A DNA stretch of 64,000 nt from Chamaea fasciata (Eukaryota; Chordata; Aves; Passeriformes; Sylviidae), in the NCBI GenBank assembly GCA_029207755.1, contig JARCOQ010000008.1:27455021-27519020 (forward strand), written 5' to 3'. Position 1 is the stretch's first letter. Each line of letters opens with the position of its first letter. Positions 1 through 13,600 of the stretch are shown here, piece after piece. The notes under the pieces are model-generated. The model made no database searches. It was not told the origin of the DNA and was given only the letters and a program-made list of their open reading frames with translations. The position numbers and the translations under genes are program-made.

Positions 1-2029
1 CATGGTTAATCTCCTCATCCAAGACATGGCAGCTCAATAGTTCTTGATGTCTTGAAGGAGATGTTCACAGAAAGATCTGTTTTCACCTCCTGTAAGCTTT
101 GATCAGGGTAAGGAAAATGGAGCCTGCAGGGATGTGAGCAGAGGTTCTTGTGTCTATGGGGCTGGAAATGTTTCTTCTATTCCCTGACATGCACCTTTGT
201 CATGAGAGATGAGGAGCAGCATGATGGGGTTGGCAGTCCCATGGCCATCCCAAAACCCTTCAGCCTGCAGCTGTAACACAGGGCTCAGACATTAGCTGAG
301 GGACACGTCCCAGAGCACTCGGTGTAGGGGAACCACTGTGGGCCAGAATCATTTGCAGGAAGAAGAAGAATAACTGGGGCTCATCACTTAAAAAACTCTC
401 ATTTGATCCCCTGGAGTCCTGTTGCAGCCTTTCTGTCTGGACAGAGGCTGTGCTCACCCAGCTTTGCAGGGGCTGTTTGTGGTGCTGTGCTGCTTCTGAA
501 TAGCTGTGAACGCGGGACAAACCCTGGGAAGCAAGTAATGTAGACAGCAGCAGCAGCCATATCTGTGGAGCTCCACAACTACCACAGCTTTATTCTGCTT
601 CCAAAATACTGCAAGAAATAAATGATAGGGCATTCCCCTGGATCGTACCAGAAGACAAGTCATTGTCTTTTTAGCTGACAGTCAGTTTGACTGGATGTTT
701 AAAGGGGCACAGCAGCTTCTTCCATGCTGTGTGCAAAGGGGAAATGACAAAGCAGGTTGCTAAAATGGGAATGGGGCAGGGATTAGGGAGGTTGCATGAA
801 ATAGTTCTGATCTTTCATGCAAAAAGTGTAGAAAAAAGGACAGAATAATAACTTGCTGGGAGATTGTTAATAAGCTAGAGCTCCGGCTAATAAAACACGT
901 ATAGAGGGGGGTGATGTGCAGAGTAATGGTTAGAAGAGAGGCTGGCAGATGTTCTTATGTTTGTCACAGTTTGTGTGCCCTGCTCAGTGCTCCCCTTCAG
1001 TCCTCACAAGGAGGTTTGGGGGCACTGCATATGCCCTGGGGCTCCACAGCATTTTCTATGGTGGGGTCATGAGGCAACGTCTTCTACAAAATGCAACAGA
1101 GCTTGCCACTGGTGCTACGTACCTATGAATCAGATCCCCAGTAATCCCAGTATTTTTTCATATTGGTGTTGTCCAGCTGATCAACTCTGGCCAAGTGTAC
1201 AATGCTGGCAGATCATCTGCACCACTAATAATTATCTACTGTGTTAGCAGTTACTACATTGTCTGTTAGTGGACCAAGCATGTCCTGCTTAGTATTTGGG
1301 TAGAGTTGTTGGCAAATACCTGTTGCATTTCTTCTTTCGGATTCTTCTCGTTCCTAGCAGCTCCTCTCACAAAACCAACTTGCAAGGTACTGGAGAGAAA
1401 ACTTGGTTGCAGGTCTTAAAGAGGAAACAGTCCTCTTTGAAACTATCTGGGCACTGCACTGAAAGGTGCCTTTGTGGCCGGAGAAACACCAAAGCTGAGC
1501 AGCCAAGTGCTTCTTGGCTGCAGCAATTTTTTAGGGTCGAGGGAATGCCACTTCCATTTGGCTGATTGTCAAGTACCCTGCACTATGGCACACCAACATT
1601 GGGAAAATTCTCTGCAGCTGTAGTCTCAGTAATTTTTCCTCTTCAAATTTTATCTGACAACATCTTAAAATCATATCTTGCCATTTGCTCCTCTTATTTT
1701 GTATTCTACTTCTCTTTTGTCTTTCTTCTCTCTCCTCTAGTCTCTGCTCTGGAGGTCACAATGCAGCACTCACCCTCCTCACTGGAGGATGTCCAGTGTG
1801 AAATCATCCAGACATGGTAGTAGACCTGGGCCAGAACATACTTGGTGGTTGTATGGCTCTTGTTCAATACACTGGGTGGACTCTGTGGGCACAGATGAGC
1901 TTCTAGAAGTTTGTACTCTGTCCTGGTAGTGCAGAAATCAATCCTTGTTTCAAAAGTAAACAGCCTGAAAAAAAAACCCCAAGGGCATGTGCATATTTTC
2001 ACTCTAGAGAATTATGGCAAATGTTTGAA

Positions 2030-2330
2030 AGAAAAATTGCGTCACTGAGTTTTGGCTTTATGATTAATGTGATCGGTGCCTGACAGAGAGCCCCCAATTC
2101 ATCAAGCCTAAATTCTACCTGTCTGCTGTCTTGACGGTACCAAATTTATCTAATTATTTGAACATTGCACGGCAAATTAAGTGCAGTCTCATTTGTTGCT
2201 AACTATGGGGTCTTATTATCTGCCTGCTGTATTATGTCAAAGGTTTGTTTCCTGATTGCTCGATGTGACCTGGCAGTGCATTCCCCTTCATCAGCTTTTG
2301 CATTTGGCCTAATGAGAACATACATTATTT
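2030..2330. promoter_or_regulatory. Candidate conserved non-coding element
   Basis: Repeat-free block with several homeodomain-type cores (gattaatg, ctaattat, aaattaag), SOX-like attgttg/ttgttgc sequences and retained CpG (tgacggtacc, gcacggc). Called on sequence character only. Confidence 0.3.
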
Positions 2331-3625
2331 TATCTCAACTGGAGAGAATGTCTCTGCAAGGCTCTCTTGAGCAGAACCACCTGTGGGACCCTTTGCTTGG
2401 GAACATAGATGGGAATGTGAAATACTTGTGTAAAAAAGGACCCTGATGCCAAGACAGGCCTGAAAGACTTGCTGTGTTTCTCCTCAGTGTTGTCATTCCT
2501 TGTGTCTCAATGATTTTCTTGTTAAGCAGCATGACAAATAATTTTCAGGACTTGAGTCTTCATCTAAATCACTGAGAATTTATTATATATGTCCAGAAGC
2601 AGATTATGTTGGGGTTTCCTGAAGTACACTTTTAGAAATTGTTTTGTGTTTTCTCCAGTCATTAGGACAATCCACTTTTCTGTACAACCGCAGTTGGCTT
2701 TTCTTATTTGGTGCTGAATTTTTTGGACATCTTAATATTTGGACTTTTTTTCTTGGCATTAACAACAGTTTGACAGAATTGTGGTACTTGCTTGGCTTGC
2801 CTAGAAAAATGAAGTATCTCATTCAGATCATCCTTGAGCTCTGTGCAGTGCAAACCAACAGGAATATTGTGAATTCAGGATATTGTCCTGGATTGCAATG
2901 ATCGTGGGCCTGTGGTAATATGGAGGATAGAGGAAGAGGCAGGATTGGAGCCTAGTGGATACTGTAAAGGATACAATGCAGAATGGAGTGAAACTGAATA
3001 TGGGATGAAAGCTATTCCAGGAATGTAGAACTAGAGCAGAATGAATAAAAGAAACTGTAGTGGTGCATAGAAATTGTATGAGCCAACACTTCCACAACAT
3101 AACATTCATTTAACAGTAAGTAATACTACAGTACTCAAAGGCTAAGAAAAGACAGGAAAATTAATTTGGAGGTTCTACATTATTCTAGAGATACAGGATC
3201 AGATTACAGAGCCACATACTGTTTTTTCCCTGTGATCCTTTCTTCCAGAGCACAGGATGGCCCAGGCTCTGTGAAAGAGCAGTGGTGGGTCTTACATGCA
3301 TTTTCTGCATGCAGTTTTTATTGATTTGTCAGAATTTCACTCTTCACCGTTGGTTGTAGGTCAGCACTATTTGAGCAAAAGTCATCAGCCAAGTGTGTGC
3401 AGGCTCAAAGCTGAACCAGAGAAATTCACTTCCTAGGTTAGTACAGGTCCTTTTCTAACAAAAGGGGTATTTTGTATTTTAGTGAACTTCTTCGCAAATA
3501 CCTAATCCACTGGGGCCTGATCTCTGCTTTAAACTAAGGGGACAGCATCAGCTTTGCAAGATCAAGCCCTTGACTCCAGAGGAAAGTTGCTACCATATTT
3601 GGGAGGCAATCACATGCTTACCTTT

Positions 3626-3667
3626 TAATATTATTGTCATTGTTATTGTTATTATTGTTATTATTAA
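3626..3667. repeat. TTA/TTG low-complexity tract
   Basis: Imperfect TTATTG trinucleotide-type run of about 40 bp. Confidence 0.8.
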
Positions 3668-4825
3668 AATCACAACAAAAATAACTAAAAACTCCCTAGC
3701 TAAGCTTAAAAGTCTTTGCCAATGCAAGAGCCTTCGGGGCTAACCCTAGTAAACAGCATGCCTAGGCTTGACTCAGCAAGAAGCTTTTTAACAGTAGCTC
3801 CTAAACTGTGGTTAAAACCCATCAGGCATTGTGCACTGTAAAAAACAAAAGCAGCCTTGTTTTTCTACCAACATCCTGGTGGTGTTGTAGGATGCAGTTC
3901 TGACATTCTTTATTAACAAGATATTGTTGCTCTTCTGTCCACACATAAAAATAGTAAAAAATCCCAAACCCTGAGCTGACAATCACAAATTCCATGGTTT
4001 TCATTAGAATTGAATTGTCCCAAAGACCTTAACACAGAGATGACTCCATCTCCATGATGATGTGGAGTTGTCCTTAATTTCCCTCTGGTGGGGATTTTAT
4101 CTCATTTAATCAAGGATATTCCTCCATTTCCCTGAAATCTTAATATATTATTACAGATTTTTCCTGATATCCAGCCTACACGTTTTTTCTTTATCTGATT
4201 CTATTACCCCTCCCCACTGAAGTTTGTTTCCTTTTTACTGTGTTAAAAATTACAAAATACCTTTTCAGGACCACTTAAAGTGTTCCTGAGCTGTTTAGGC
4301 AGGGTGATTCACAGGCAGAGGAGTTGACTGTTAAACCTTTCATCATAAAAAGACTATGTCTCAAGTGTTTACAAATATGCCAAATCTAATGTCAAACCCC
4401 AGATTTTCCATGTTGAATATCTGTTCCAGTCTGGCTCTCTTTCTCCTTTGTTGTTTTTTGTGGGATTCAGCCAAGGGAGGCCAAGTGGGGTTAAGGGAAA
4501 ATATGTTGTTTAGCCATACAAAAAATAATCATCATCATCATCTTATAACTGCTTTTAGAAACACCAGTGTCTCTTGCTTTAGAGTTGGAATTTGTTATTG
4601 TCGCAGATGCGCCTTTTGCTGTTCCCATTCTACAAAAACACACACAAAGTCCCATCAATTTTGCCAGATAGGAGTCCTTTGAAAAGTCTTGCGTCCGATA
4701 CACGCACTGAAGGGCCGTCAGAGTTTTGAAGTGAAATTTTCTGAACACCCTGACTATGCTTCAGCTGAGCCTTGCCGAGGCTTACCTGACAGCGCTCCTC
4801 ATTTTTTGCTGAGGCCTCTCCGCCG

Positions 4826-4852
4826 TCCTTTATACCCAGAGGGTATAAAGGA
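4826..4852. repeat. Perfect 12-bp inverted repeat containing opposed TATA boxes
   Basis: Arms 4826-4837 and 4841-4852 are exact reverse complements with a 3-base spacer (aga). Each arm carries TATAAA in opposite orientation. Confidence 0.9.
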
Positions 4853-4896
4853 AGGGTTTGCAGTGGAAGTGTTTTTCAGAGGAAGGGTTTGCAGTG
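4850..4896 (+). repeat. 16-bp direct repeat
   Basis: ggaagggtttgcagtg occurs at 4850-4865 and again at 4881-4896, a 31-bp period, inside the LTR-like segment. Confidence 0.9.
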
Positions 4897-5574
4897 CATG
4901 TTGTTGATGCTGCCTTTGTGCATTATCAGGCACACATAGAGTGCCTTCAGTTATCCTCCGTGGGGCACGGCTCCCCTGGGGCTGCAGCTGGGATCCTGTC
5001 GCACGGCTCGGGATAGGACCCCTGGCGATGGTCATTCCTGCAGCAAGGATGCCGCTCAGCTGAGCCACAGAACGTACATACCAATAAAACCTCTGTGTTT
5101 TCATATTTACTTTGCTACTGGAGTAGAAAATCTTTGGCAGGTCGTGATTGATGGTACTGTGCTGCTTAGGAGACAGAGCGAGCTCCCTCCGGAGTCAAAG
5201 CAAACAGCTGCTCAAGAGAGGCCTTCTTATGTGTTTTGCAAAGTTTTACGACTTTCACCAAATAGATACATTGCTCATTTGGGAAACAGGTTTGGGGGCT
5301 CCCACATCCAATTTATTCTGTCCCCTTCTTTCCCACATGCTTCTTTTATTTATTTAAGAAAATCAGAATGTGTGAGTTTTCAATGGTTTGCGAGGGCTGG
5401 TCCTCTCCAGAAGGCTGGTTCAAACCTCTCCCTGGTCTGTAATTAGCAGACGTCTGTTGCTTTGAGGTGGCTCGTTGGTAACCTACAGGAGGTGATCTGG
5501 GGGACCGTCAGTTCCAGGCTTAATACTTGATGGTCACTTGATCCATCTCCAGGAGACCGCAGGTGAAATACTAG

Positions 5575-5700
5575 GCTTCTGCTGTCATGCTCTGGGAGCT
5601 GGAAAAATTACTTTAATTCTATCTGTGCTTTATTTTCCTCATCTCTAAAATGTTGTCAGAGTAATACTCACCCTTTTCATATCTTGAGAACTAAGAAAAA
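5575..5700. repeat. MIR/CORE-type ancient repeat debris
   Basis: Reads like the well-known MIR-type stretch (tttattttcctcatctctaaaatg, followed by an 'agtaatactcaccc' segment). Similarity is from memory and degenerate. Confidence 0.4.
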
Positions 5701-5933
5701 AACTCCTTTGGCTTCTGAGATTGGTCTTGTAGCACATTTTCAAGAAACAGGGAAGAGATTACACAGCGCTACCTGCCTGTGCAGAAACTGAGAAGGTGCC
5801 TGCCTAACAACTTCTGCTCTCAGTGGGAGGACACGCTGATCAGGTCTTTGCAAAATGGGGAAGGTGTGATCCAGAACACTGATCAGGGCTTATATGTTTC
5901 TCTAGGCTTTTCCAGTCTCATAAACTATTCTGC

Positions 5934-6006
5934 AAAAAAAACCAAAACAAACTGAAACAAACCAAAAAGCAAACAGACAAACAAACAAAAAACCCCAAAC
6001 CAACGA
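5934..6006. repeat. A-rich low-complexity tract (CAAA-type)
   Basis: About 70 bp made almost only of A with interspersed C and G, including acaaacaaaca units. Confidence 0.85.
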
Positions 6007-6129
6007 AATACAAACCTCCACAGCTTTCTCTTTAGAATCTTGTTAAAAATTTTCGAGTATATTCCATTATGAGAGAGATCTATGCATCTGTGCTGTTCGT
6101 TAAATTCAGGATAGTTTTGTCATGTGTTT

Positions 6130-6165
6130 AGTTAAATAGCCTTCAGAATAGTTAAATAGCCTTTG
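6130..6165 (+). repeat. Two-copy 20-bp tandem repeat
   Basis: agttaaatagcctt is repeated with a 20-bp offset (starts 6130 and 6150), with a shared gaat tail. Confidence 0.8.
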
Positions 6166-7730
6166 AATAACTGAAACCTAAAGTCCAGAGGGACCTGAAG
6201 GGGAGTTGTTTTCAGACTCAGTACACCATGCAATGAAATGCAGATTAGGCTTGGAAACATTTGGGCTGGATCTCCAGTTGCTGAATGCTGTGACATCGGG
6301 CTGGTTGAGGGGCCTGGGTGAGCTCAGATGGAGTCATGCCCATTTGCACTTCGTGAAGATCTGGGCTACTGAGTTGCTGGTGCTGTGGAGAACTGCACCT
6401 CTAATTTAGCCTAATCACCGCCAGAAGTGTAAAAATGGCTAAGAGGTTTTAGTACTGAGAACAAAAGCATGGTCTTTGAGGTCTTTTATGTAAACCTCTG
6501 GCATGTGTTCATTTAATATGATGTCACTCTGTAATCCACCATTGCTTTTAAATGTCATTCTCAGAGCTTCATGTCAGCGAGTCTTAAGTGATAATCCCTT
6601 TGCTTACCTCACTTTATAGTAGATTAAAAGTGACTTCATGCTTCCACCTTATCCGCTGTTAAGCTTGTGCTTTAGGAAAAAAATTTATTTGAACTCTCTT
6701 CTCCTGCTGCTTTCTAAAGAGTTTCTAAACAGAGAGTGTGTGTCTTTCAGAAGCTATCTCAATAGGATTGCCCATTCTCCAGTTCTTTCAGCATCTATGA
6801 AAATGGATAAATGTTCAGTGCCAACTTCGTGCCCTTTTAAACTGCAGTGTTCTGAATTTGTTTCTCAAGTTTTCTCTCAGCTAAATGGGGAGCACTGCCC
6901 TTCCTGGCCTCTTCTTTTTCTTAATCCTAAATAAATCACCTCTCACCAGCTTCTTGCAGTCATGAAGAAAAGAGATGCTGAGACCTGTTGCAGTGTTCTG
7001 CTCCTCTGTAGCACTTTCTCTTGTATTGCACAGGGGTCTCTGGGTTCCCCCTTGTATCTCCTGGTCTTGTATCTCCGGGTTGAACTTTTTTTACTCTATC
7101 CTGTAGCAAATCCTTTCTCAGTATATAAAGCTCTCCATGCAGTTCACCTTTCTGGTCCACCCTCCTTTTTTTCTCTCCCTGAATTTTACCCTCCTGCTGC
7201 TAGCACACCTCCTTGTGTAACACGTCCCTCCAGATATTTGCTGCATGTTGTCATATCCTCCTCCCTGCTCTAATGAACTGGCCAGGCTGCAGCCTGCAGT
7301 CAAATATGAATCCATTCAGCCTCCTCATTTTCACTGTGTTTCTCTGAAATCTTTCCAGTGTGTGTGTGAAGATTAATGGACAAAACGCATCCATCCCATT
7401 GGCTTGTGGAATGAAGCCTGCGGCACACTGCTTTTCAGGTGCAGCTTAATCTGGATTCCCAGCTACCAGTGGCCGTGGGGAGCAAATTACACAGGGGGCT
7501 GAGAAATAGAAACTAATGGCAGGAATGCTGGCTTGTGATACTGGAAGAAAAATGTAGGATTTTTAATGTCCATACAGAGCGGAAATTTTCAAAACTCATC
7601 CAAAAGTTCCCCCCACGCAGCAAAGAGCAGGGAAGTCAATTTACCCTGGATGGATGAAGGACTGAGTCAATTCTGCTGGGATTAGAACATGTGGTTCAAG
7701 GGATCCTAGGTATTTTGGGTCTGATTCTTG

Positions 7731-7739
7731 GACCACCCA
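7731..7739 (+). promoter_or_regulatory. Perfect GLI consensus site (GACCACCCA)
   Basis: Exact 9-mer bound by GLI proteins, lying in the large GLI2 intron. About 0.5 such matches are expected by chance in 64 kb on both strands. Confidence 0.3.
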
Positions 7740-8778
7740 GATGGCTGGGGGGAAAGTTAAAAGAAAATACCAATGAGAAAAGGACCCTATTTTGGCAGAA
7801 CTGTGGATCTGGATACCCCTGTGTGCAGCCGACACCATGCAGACACATCTGTTTGCGTGCACAAACCAAAGGGCAGAACTGGGTGCTGTTACTCTGGCAA
7901 ATCTCAGAGCTGCACATGACTCCCACAGGAGTGCGTGTGTTTTAGTGGGCTTTCTAGATCCCTGGCTCTGACACTAAACCGCATAAGTATGTTTTTCTTC
8001 TGTGTGCCAGACCATTTTGAGAATTTGTGATTTTACACAATTTTCTGCCTTGGAGACTCTTGATTCCTGTTCTTTTATGTTTCACCATTGATATTAAATA
8101 GACAGCTAACAGCTAAAATTGAGAGCATTTCTCAAGGGTCAAACTTTTAAAAGTGCCTGTGTTATTTCAGATCATAAATCCCAGTGTACTGGGTCTGGCT
8201 AACAGCGTTTGAAAGTGGGTGTTGTGGATTTCAAAATAGTGTTGACTCTTAGGACTGGCTTGTCAAGTGCTGGTAATGCAAAGGCTCAATGGGTTTTTCA
8301 AACAAGCTGGATCCTATTTAAGGTCAAACTACTCCAACCTCTGTTGAAACTCAGGACATTAAAGCCATTTCTAGTAAAGGAGTTAAGTACCTAAAAATTC
8401 ATAAAGTGACTGGAGTGGAGTTAAGAAACACAGACATGTTAATGAGGTGGCTTGTGCATCCTTGGAGCCCAGTGTACATGCCCAGGCCATGCAGCTCCTG
8501 CAGAATCAACGGGATGTTTTCTGCCCTGTCTCCTCTCTGTTGCAGAAGCATGCTCGTAGCAAATCTCATGGGAGGATGTGCTACGGAAAAAATGTATTCA
8601 AGGTTTAGATGATATCAGTTGGCCAGGCTCCACTTCAAGAGCAAGTTTACTCCATTCCCTGCTCTCACTTTACTGGTGTGTGTGGGATTGGGGTTTCATA
8701 TAATTGATCGTGGTAGCTGATAGTGAACCAGGAGAATGTGAGCCTTTTGATGATTTTTTAAAGCAGATACTTGTTGGC

Positions 8779-8797
8779 GGGGGGGGGGTAGGGGGGG
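8779..8797 (+). repeat. G10-TA-G7 run
   Basis: Two long G runs separated by TA. Could form a quadruplex, or could include a length error typical of homopolymers. Confidence 0.85.
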
Positions 8798-10609
8798 AGG
8801 CATGCCTTAGAGCTGTCCTTTTCCACCCCCTCTGCAGCAGAAGGACCTGTAATATGGTTTCCCAGATGCTGAGCACATGCTGTTAGATTAAATGTAAGAA
8901 TTAGGCTCCACCACCACCTCCTGCCCTTTCTCTGTCTGCAGTGGTGTGCCAGTGTTTCTTCGCCACAGGTGGGGTCTCCTCACAGCAGAGGTATTTCTTC
9001 CTGCACAACTCATTTTATCTCTCTCTTACACCTCTCCCTACTCTGCACACATGAGCCAAAGTCACTTTTAACAGCACCTGGGTGCAGTTAGGCAAGACAA
9101 AAAAGATGTTGGGGCTGTATAAAATGCATTCATTTGCATTTACATTCAGTTTTTTGCGTTTAAATCTCTAAGAGAAATAAATGTGTGTTCTTAAATCATG
9201 AAAGGGCCCTTGAGATATTTTCATTTTGATCGTGTGAAGGCATCCTGGAGAAGAATTTGTCTTACTACTCTCCTCCTCTTGCCCCTTCACAAAAGGCTTT
9301 CCTAGCTTTGTAATGGAGCTACTTACAGGGCTTTTGATTTGCAAACCAGCTGCTGGACATGGTATCTGCTGACTGAATGCTTCAGCAGCATGCCTCTTAA
9401 GATCCCAGAGAGTAACCACACATCCCGAAGTACCACTGGTAGAGGAAGTCTACCAGAGTGTGCATAGTACATTAAAAATAGGAAAGTTTCAAGCTTAAAG
9501 CTGCATTAGGGTAAATATCCCAGTGTCTGCTCCGTAGGAAGACCGTATTTTCAAGGAATTAGTAGTGTTTGATGTGCTGCTTTGAGTAACTGATAACCAT
9601 GCAGGTCGGATTGTGTTGGTCCTGTTGATTTGAAAAGACTTTCAAGGAGCCAGTGATGTTTTCAGTTCTCTGGCCTCTGAAATGAGGCCTTTGCTGCTGT
9701 TTTACCCTGATTACAGGGCACACATTTTGTGATGACATCTTTTGGGGATCAGGGTACAGCATGAGAGTTGGTACACCATAGGGATCAGGTCAGGATGAAT
9801 AATTCTGTAGACCAGGTAAAAGAATTTTGCAGTTGGTTCCCAGGAGAGAAATCATACAGAAGCTATTTCTATTTTTCTCTTTTTTTCTTAGTCCTCCAGA
9901 CCAATTGATTCTCTGTAAAAAGTATCCTAAGGAACTGATAGACAATGAAGTTTTTTTATCCAGTATGTTTTAACGCTTCAATAGTTACTACCTGTTTGTA
10001 TATTATTTCCAATAGAAGTCTCTAAACAAAGAAATAGTCAAAGTGAAACCAGTGTCAGCAGACCCCAAACCACTTTGTTCATTTGACAAAATAGTAGACT
10101 TCCAGAGTCAAATAGATTTTTATCCATCTTTGGAAAAGATACTGTACGCACATAACCAAACCACTTTTCAGGCTAAGTGAGAGAAATTCAAACCTTCACT
10201 CAGGACATGAGATGACCACAATGTAAGAAACTAAAATGGAATTGGGCCAGCTTAGATATTTTAGAAGTCATGTCTTTTAAGGGTTCCAGAGGATCTTTAC
10301 AGAGGACAATTACACTGCACTTTTGGGCCTTAGTGGATAGCAATGAAAACCGCTTCATATTCCTCACCGGAGTACCATCATGTGGCATTGCCTAGTGAGT
10401 CAGAGGGAAAGGCATTCTCCCATCAACACCACTTCCTCCGTGTCCTGGGGTTGTCTGCTCAAGGCTTGGCTGGGTCTTGACCTCTCTTGGCATGCAAGAC
10501 CTAAACCTGTTATGACTCCAGACTTCCCTCAACCACGTCTGGTTTGAATCCTGTCAATGCCTGGATGAGTGTTGCCACAAGAATAAGGATCTCTTCAAAG
10601 AGCTGTTCA

Positions 10610-10628
10610 TTTGTTTGTTTGTTTGTTT
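10610..10628 (+). repeat. (TTTG)n microsatellite
   Basis: Nearly five TTTG units in a row. Confidence 0.9.
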
Positions 10629-13600
10629 AAGAGAGGGCTTCTGCCAAATGTGAAGAAGGTAGGAGCTCTGTGAGCTGTAACTTCTTTCCCTTCAAGTCCT
10701 TATGTGCTGCTGGAGCTTAGGATTCTGTCAACCTGGTTTCTTCCTTGCTTGATCTCTGCAGAGCAGGGTTTGCATTTCTGGTGAATTATGTGATGGTTTC
10801 TGATAAGGATGGATGGTGAGCAGAGACTTGGGCTTGATTTCTGTGCAGATGTCACATTGCTTCAAGTATGTCACTCTGGTGCAGAATATTGGGTGAGTGA
10901 CCTTTCCCAGAATGACTAAGTGAATAAATGGCACAAATTGAGGGACAGAAGATTCCTTAACGTGCCTTGTGCTGAAGAGCAGCAGATCGTGCTCTGTCCC
11001 AAAGTCTTGCACTGGATGCAGTGGTTTCCTATTTCTTCATTTGGTTTTTGGCTACACTGCCAAACTGGACTTTCTCCAGGATCTGGTTTCTGTGATTGAC
11101 TTCATTACTTTGTGTTTCATAAACCCAACCCTTCCAGCTCTGTGTTCATTGGTTCTTTTCTCCCAGACAGGGCAATTTTGTGGTTCACGCATTCACCAGC
11201 AAAATTGCTACGATCAATGAACTTGCAGTGCAGTAAGGATTTGTGTGTACCTGTGGGTGTGTGTGGTGCCTTCCTTGCTTAGCAGTGTAAGGTCTCAATC
11301 TGGTGTCCTCCTCCTGTTACCAGCCTCACTGGCTGAAAGCTGGACTGAAAGTAATCTCCTACTCTGCACATGGTCTGCGCACCCCAATCACATTTGAGAT
11401 TCAGTTGAAAGAGCTAGAGGTGTCCAGGAGGAAATCTTTGATTAAAATGAAACTGTAGACTTTTAGAAGCTGTTCTTGAAGACTGAAGGTCAAAGGTGGA
11501 CATGGTGCAGCCAGGCAATCTGGCATCTTGGGCGATATTACAAGAGCTTGACAAGTATGCCTGTAAAAATCCATGGGTACAATAACGTGAGCTGCGTTTG
11601 TTCTTAACTTTTGACTAGTCAAACTTTTGTCCTCCTTTACTGAACAGCAGAATGAGAGCTTTCATGTGGGGCTTTTATAATTAAGAGTTTATCTCCTACC
11701 AATAGGTCCTTACAACTTCTTGCACTTGTTCTGTCCCTCAGATACTACATGACTGACCTTAGAAAATGGTCTGTGCTTTCTTGTAACTTTTTTCCATTGG
11801 CAAGAGACTCTTTTGTAGTAGGCATGAATGGTTGTATTAATCTTTACACTTTTCATGAGTACCAAATGTGTACTGCATGCTGGGTAAGAGTAATTATATT
11901 GCCATTAGATTATGAACAGCTTTCCTGTGCTGTGATGTGATGTGCACAGAGGGAGTTGTGAATATTGGCAGTTCAGATCTGGATAGTTGAATTTCCTTGG
12001 TTACTAATAACACTTTAGATTATTTAAACCATAAAGTATTTTTTAAATCCACGCTGTTTTCACCTGTTACATCCTTTGCTCTTTTAAACAAATCAAGCAG
12101 CTGATACAACTAAATAAAAAACCCCAAAACATGAAAAGTGCAGGATCTTAAGTTATATTTTCAAAGTAAACTACAAGACAGGTTAATATCTTACTGAAAT
12201 CCCATCCACAGCCTTTTCCTACAATGAAGGTATGTAAGAGCTTACACCCCACTGAAGTCAACATGAGCTGCAAGTGATACTTGATGGTGCAAAAAGATGA
12301 CTGATGGGACTTTCAAAACCTTCTACCACATGGAAAACCTCACTACTGGGATTTCAGAATAGCTTTGATTGCCATGCTTGGTTTGTTTGCCACCAAGTTG
12401 TCTAAAATGAGTAAAGAAATCCACTGCACCTGAGCGCTTCTGATTTCTCATTTCCAGACCACAGTACAATGGCCCTGTGTTTGCCTTTTCCAAAACCAGA
12501 GAGAAATGTTTAAATAACATTTTGTGCTGAATTATTAAAACTGATGCAAATGTTTTCATTAAAATTTGAGTATGTTTAATATCCCTTCTCTTGAATTTTA
12601 AATAGAACCAATACTTGGTGACTTAATTGCCCAGCAATATCTCTTTTTTAGATTTTGCCTTATATTAATAAAATGAATGTATTTACATAGTTCCAACCTA
12701 AGCACATCTCGTTTTACTGACTAATTGCCTCATTTAAAGGGCACACAATGTTAACACCTTTTGGCTTGCCTGAGACTTTACATCATGCTACATGTTGAAT
12801 CCCATAGTGAACTTTATCCTATGCAAAAGATAAATCATGTTCTCTTATCATTCAAAAAAAACCTCCACAACTCTCTGGTCATTTTAAACTGTCCCCATTG
12901 CATTGAGATTATGTTCAGACTACTTAGAGTACCACCTCAGGCAGAGCTGGGCTGCTGTTGTGGAAAACCATAGTTGTAACCTGTGAGTTGAGCAGTTGCC
13001 CATGCAACCATCTCTTCCTCGGCTCTGCATAGTTTGAGTGTGCACAAACAGGGCTGGGGGTCTCATCCCTCTCACCACTTAAATGCCACATAAGCTGGTG
13101 TTTGGTGAGATGCAGGAAGGATGATTTTTGAGGTTGTGGACTGATGAGGATCCTCCTGCTTCTGCTCCTGGATCAGCAGTACAGGAGGCACCAGAACTGT
13201 TAGTGTGAGGAGGATGTCTGGAGCCTTTGCCCACACTGATGCTGCAAAAAACCCCGTGTTTTTCAGGCAGCACCCCAAACCCAGCTGCAGTTCCCTGGAA
13301 GGGCGAGCATGAAGAGTGGCTGTGCCTCTGCCATTGGAGCATACAGGAGAGAAACAGCTTCAGTGACTTGGCATCAGCCTGGTGCTTTTGGGAATTAGAT
13401 GTGACATTTGAGGTCAGGTTGACATAACTTAAGGGTCAGCTGAGGACAGGAGGTAGTGAACTTCCCACTTTTACCCAGCTGAGCTTAGTGCCCTGGGTTG
13501 GAGAAAGGTCTGGGGTATTTAATATTGCCCAGAGGCCCCATACAGGCAGAGAGGCAGGTGAGAGCAGTGCCCAGAAGTGAGGCCATGGCACAGCCCTAAG

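Larger units (their letters stand above)
4690..5110 (+). mobile_element. Possible solo LTR of an old endogenous retroelement
   Basis: A CpG-rich segment in AT-rich surroundings with LTR-like order: a TATA box (TATAAA at 4844) and, about 240 bp on, an AATAAA (5083) followed by a T-rich stretch. It also holds a perfect inverted repeat around the TATA box, a 16-bp direct repeat (4850-4865 and 4881-4896) and a GCTCAGCTGAGC palindrome (5054-5065). No internal retroviral coding sequence is seen on either side. Ends and target-site duplication could not be fixed, so an ordinary CpG-rich regulatory segment remains possible. Confidence 0.35.

Noticed and set aside
12240..12275. Ancient repeat resembling a 'cccattgaagtcaatgg' family
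   Set aside because: The match is under 25 bp and too degenerate to support.
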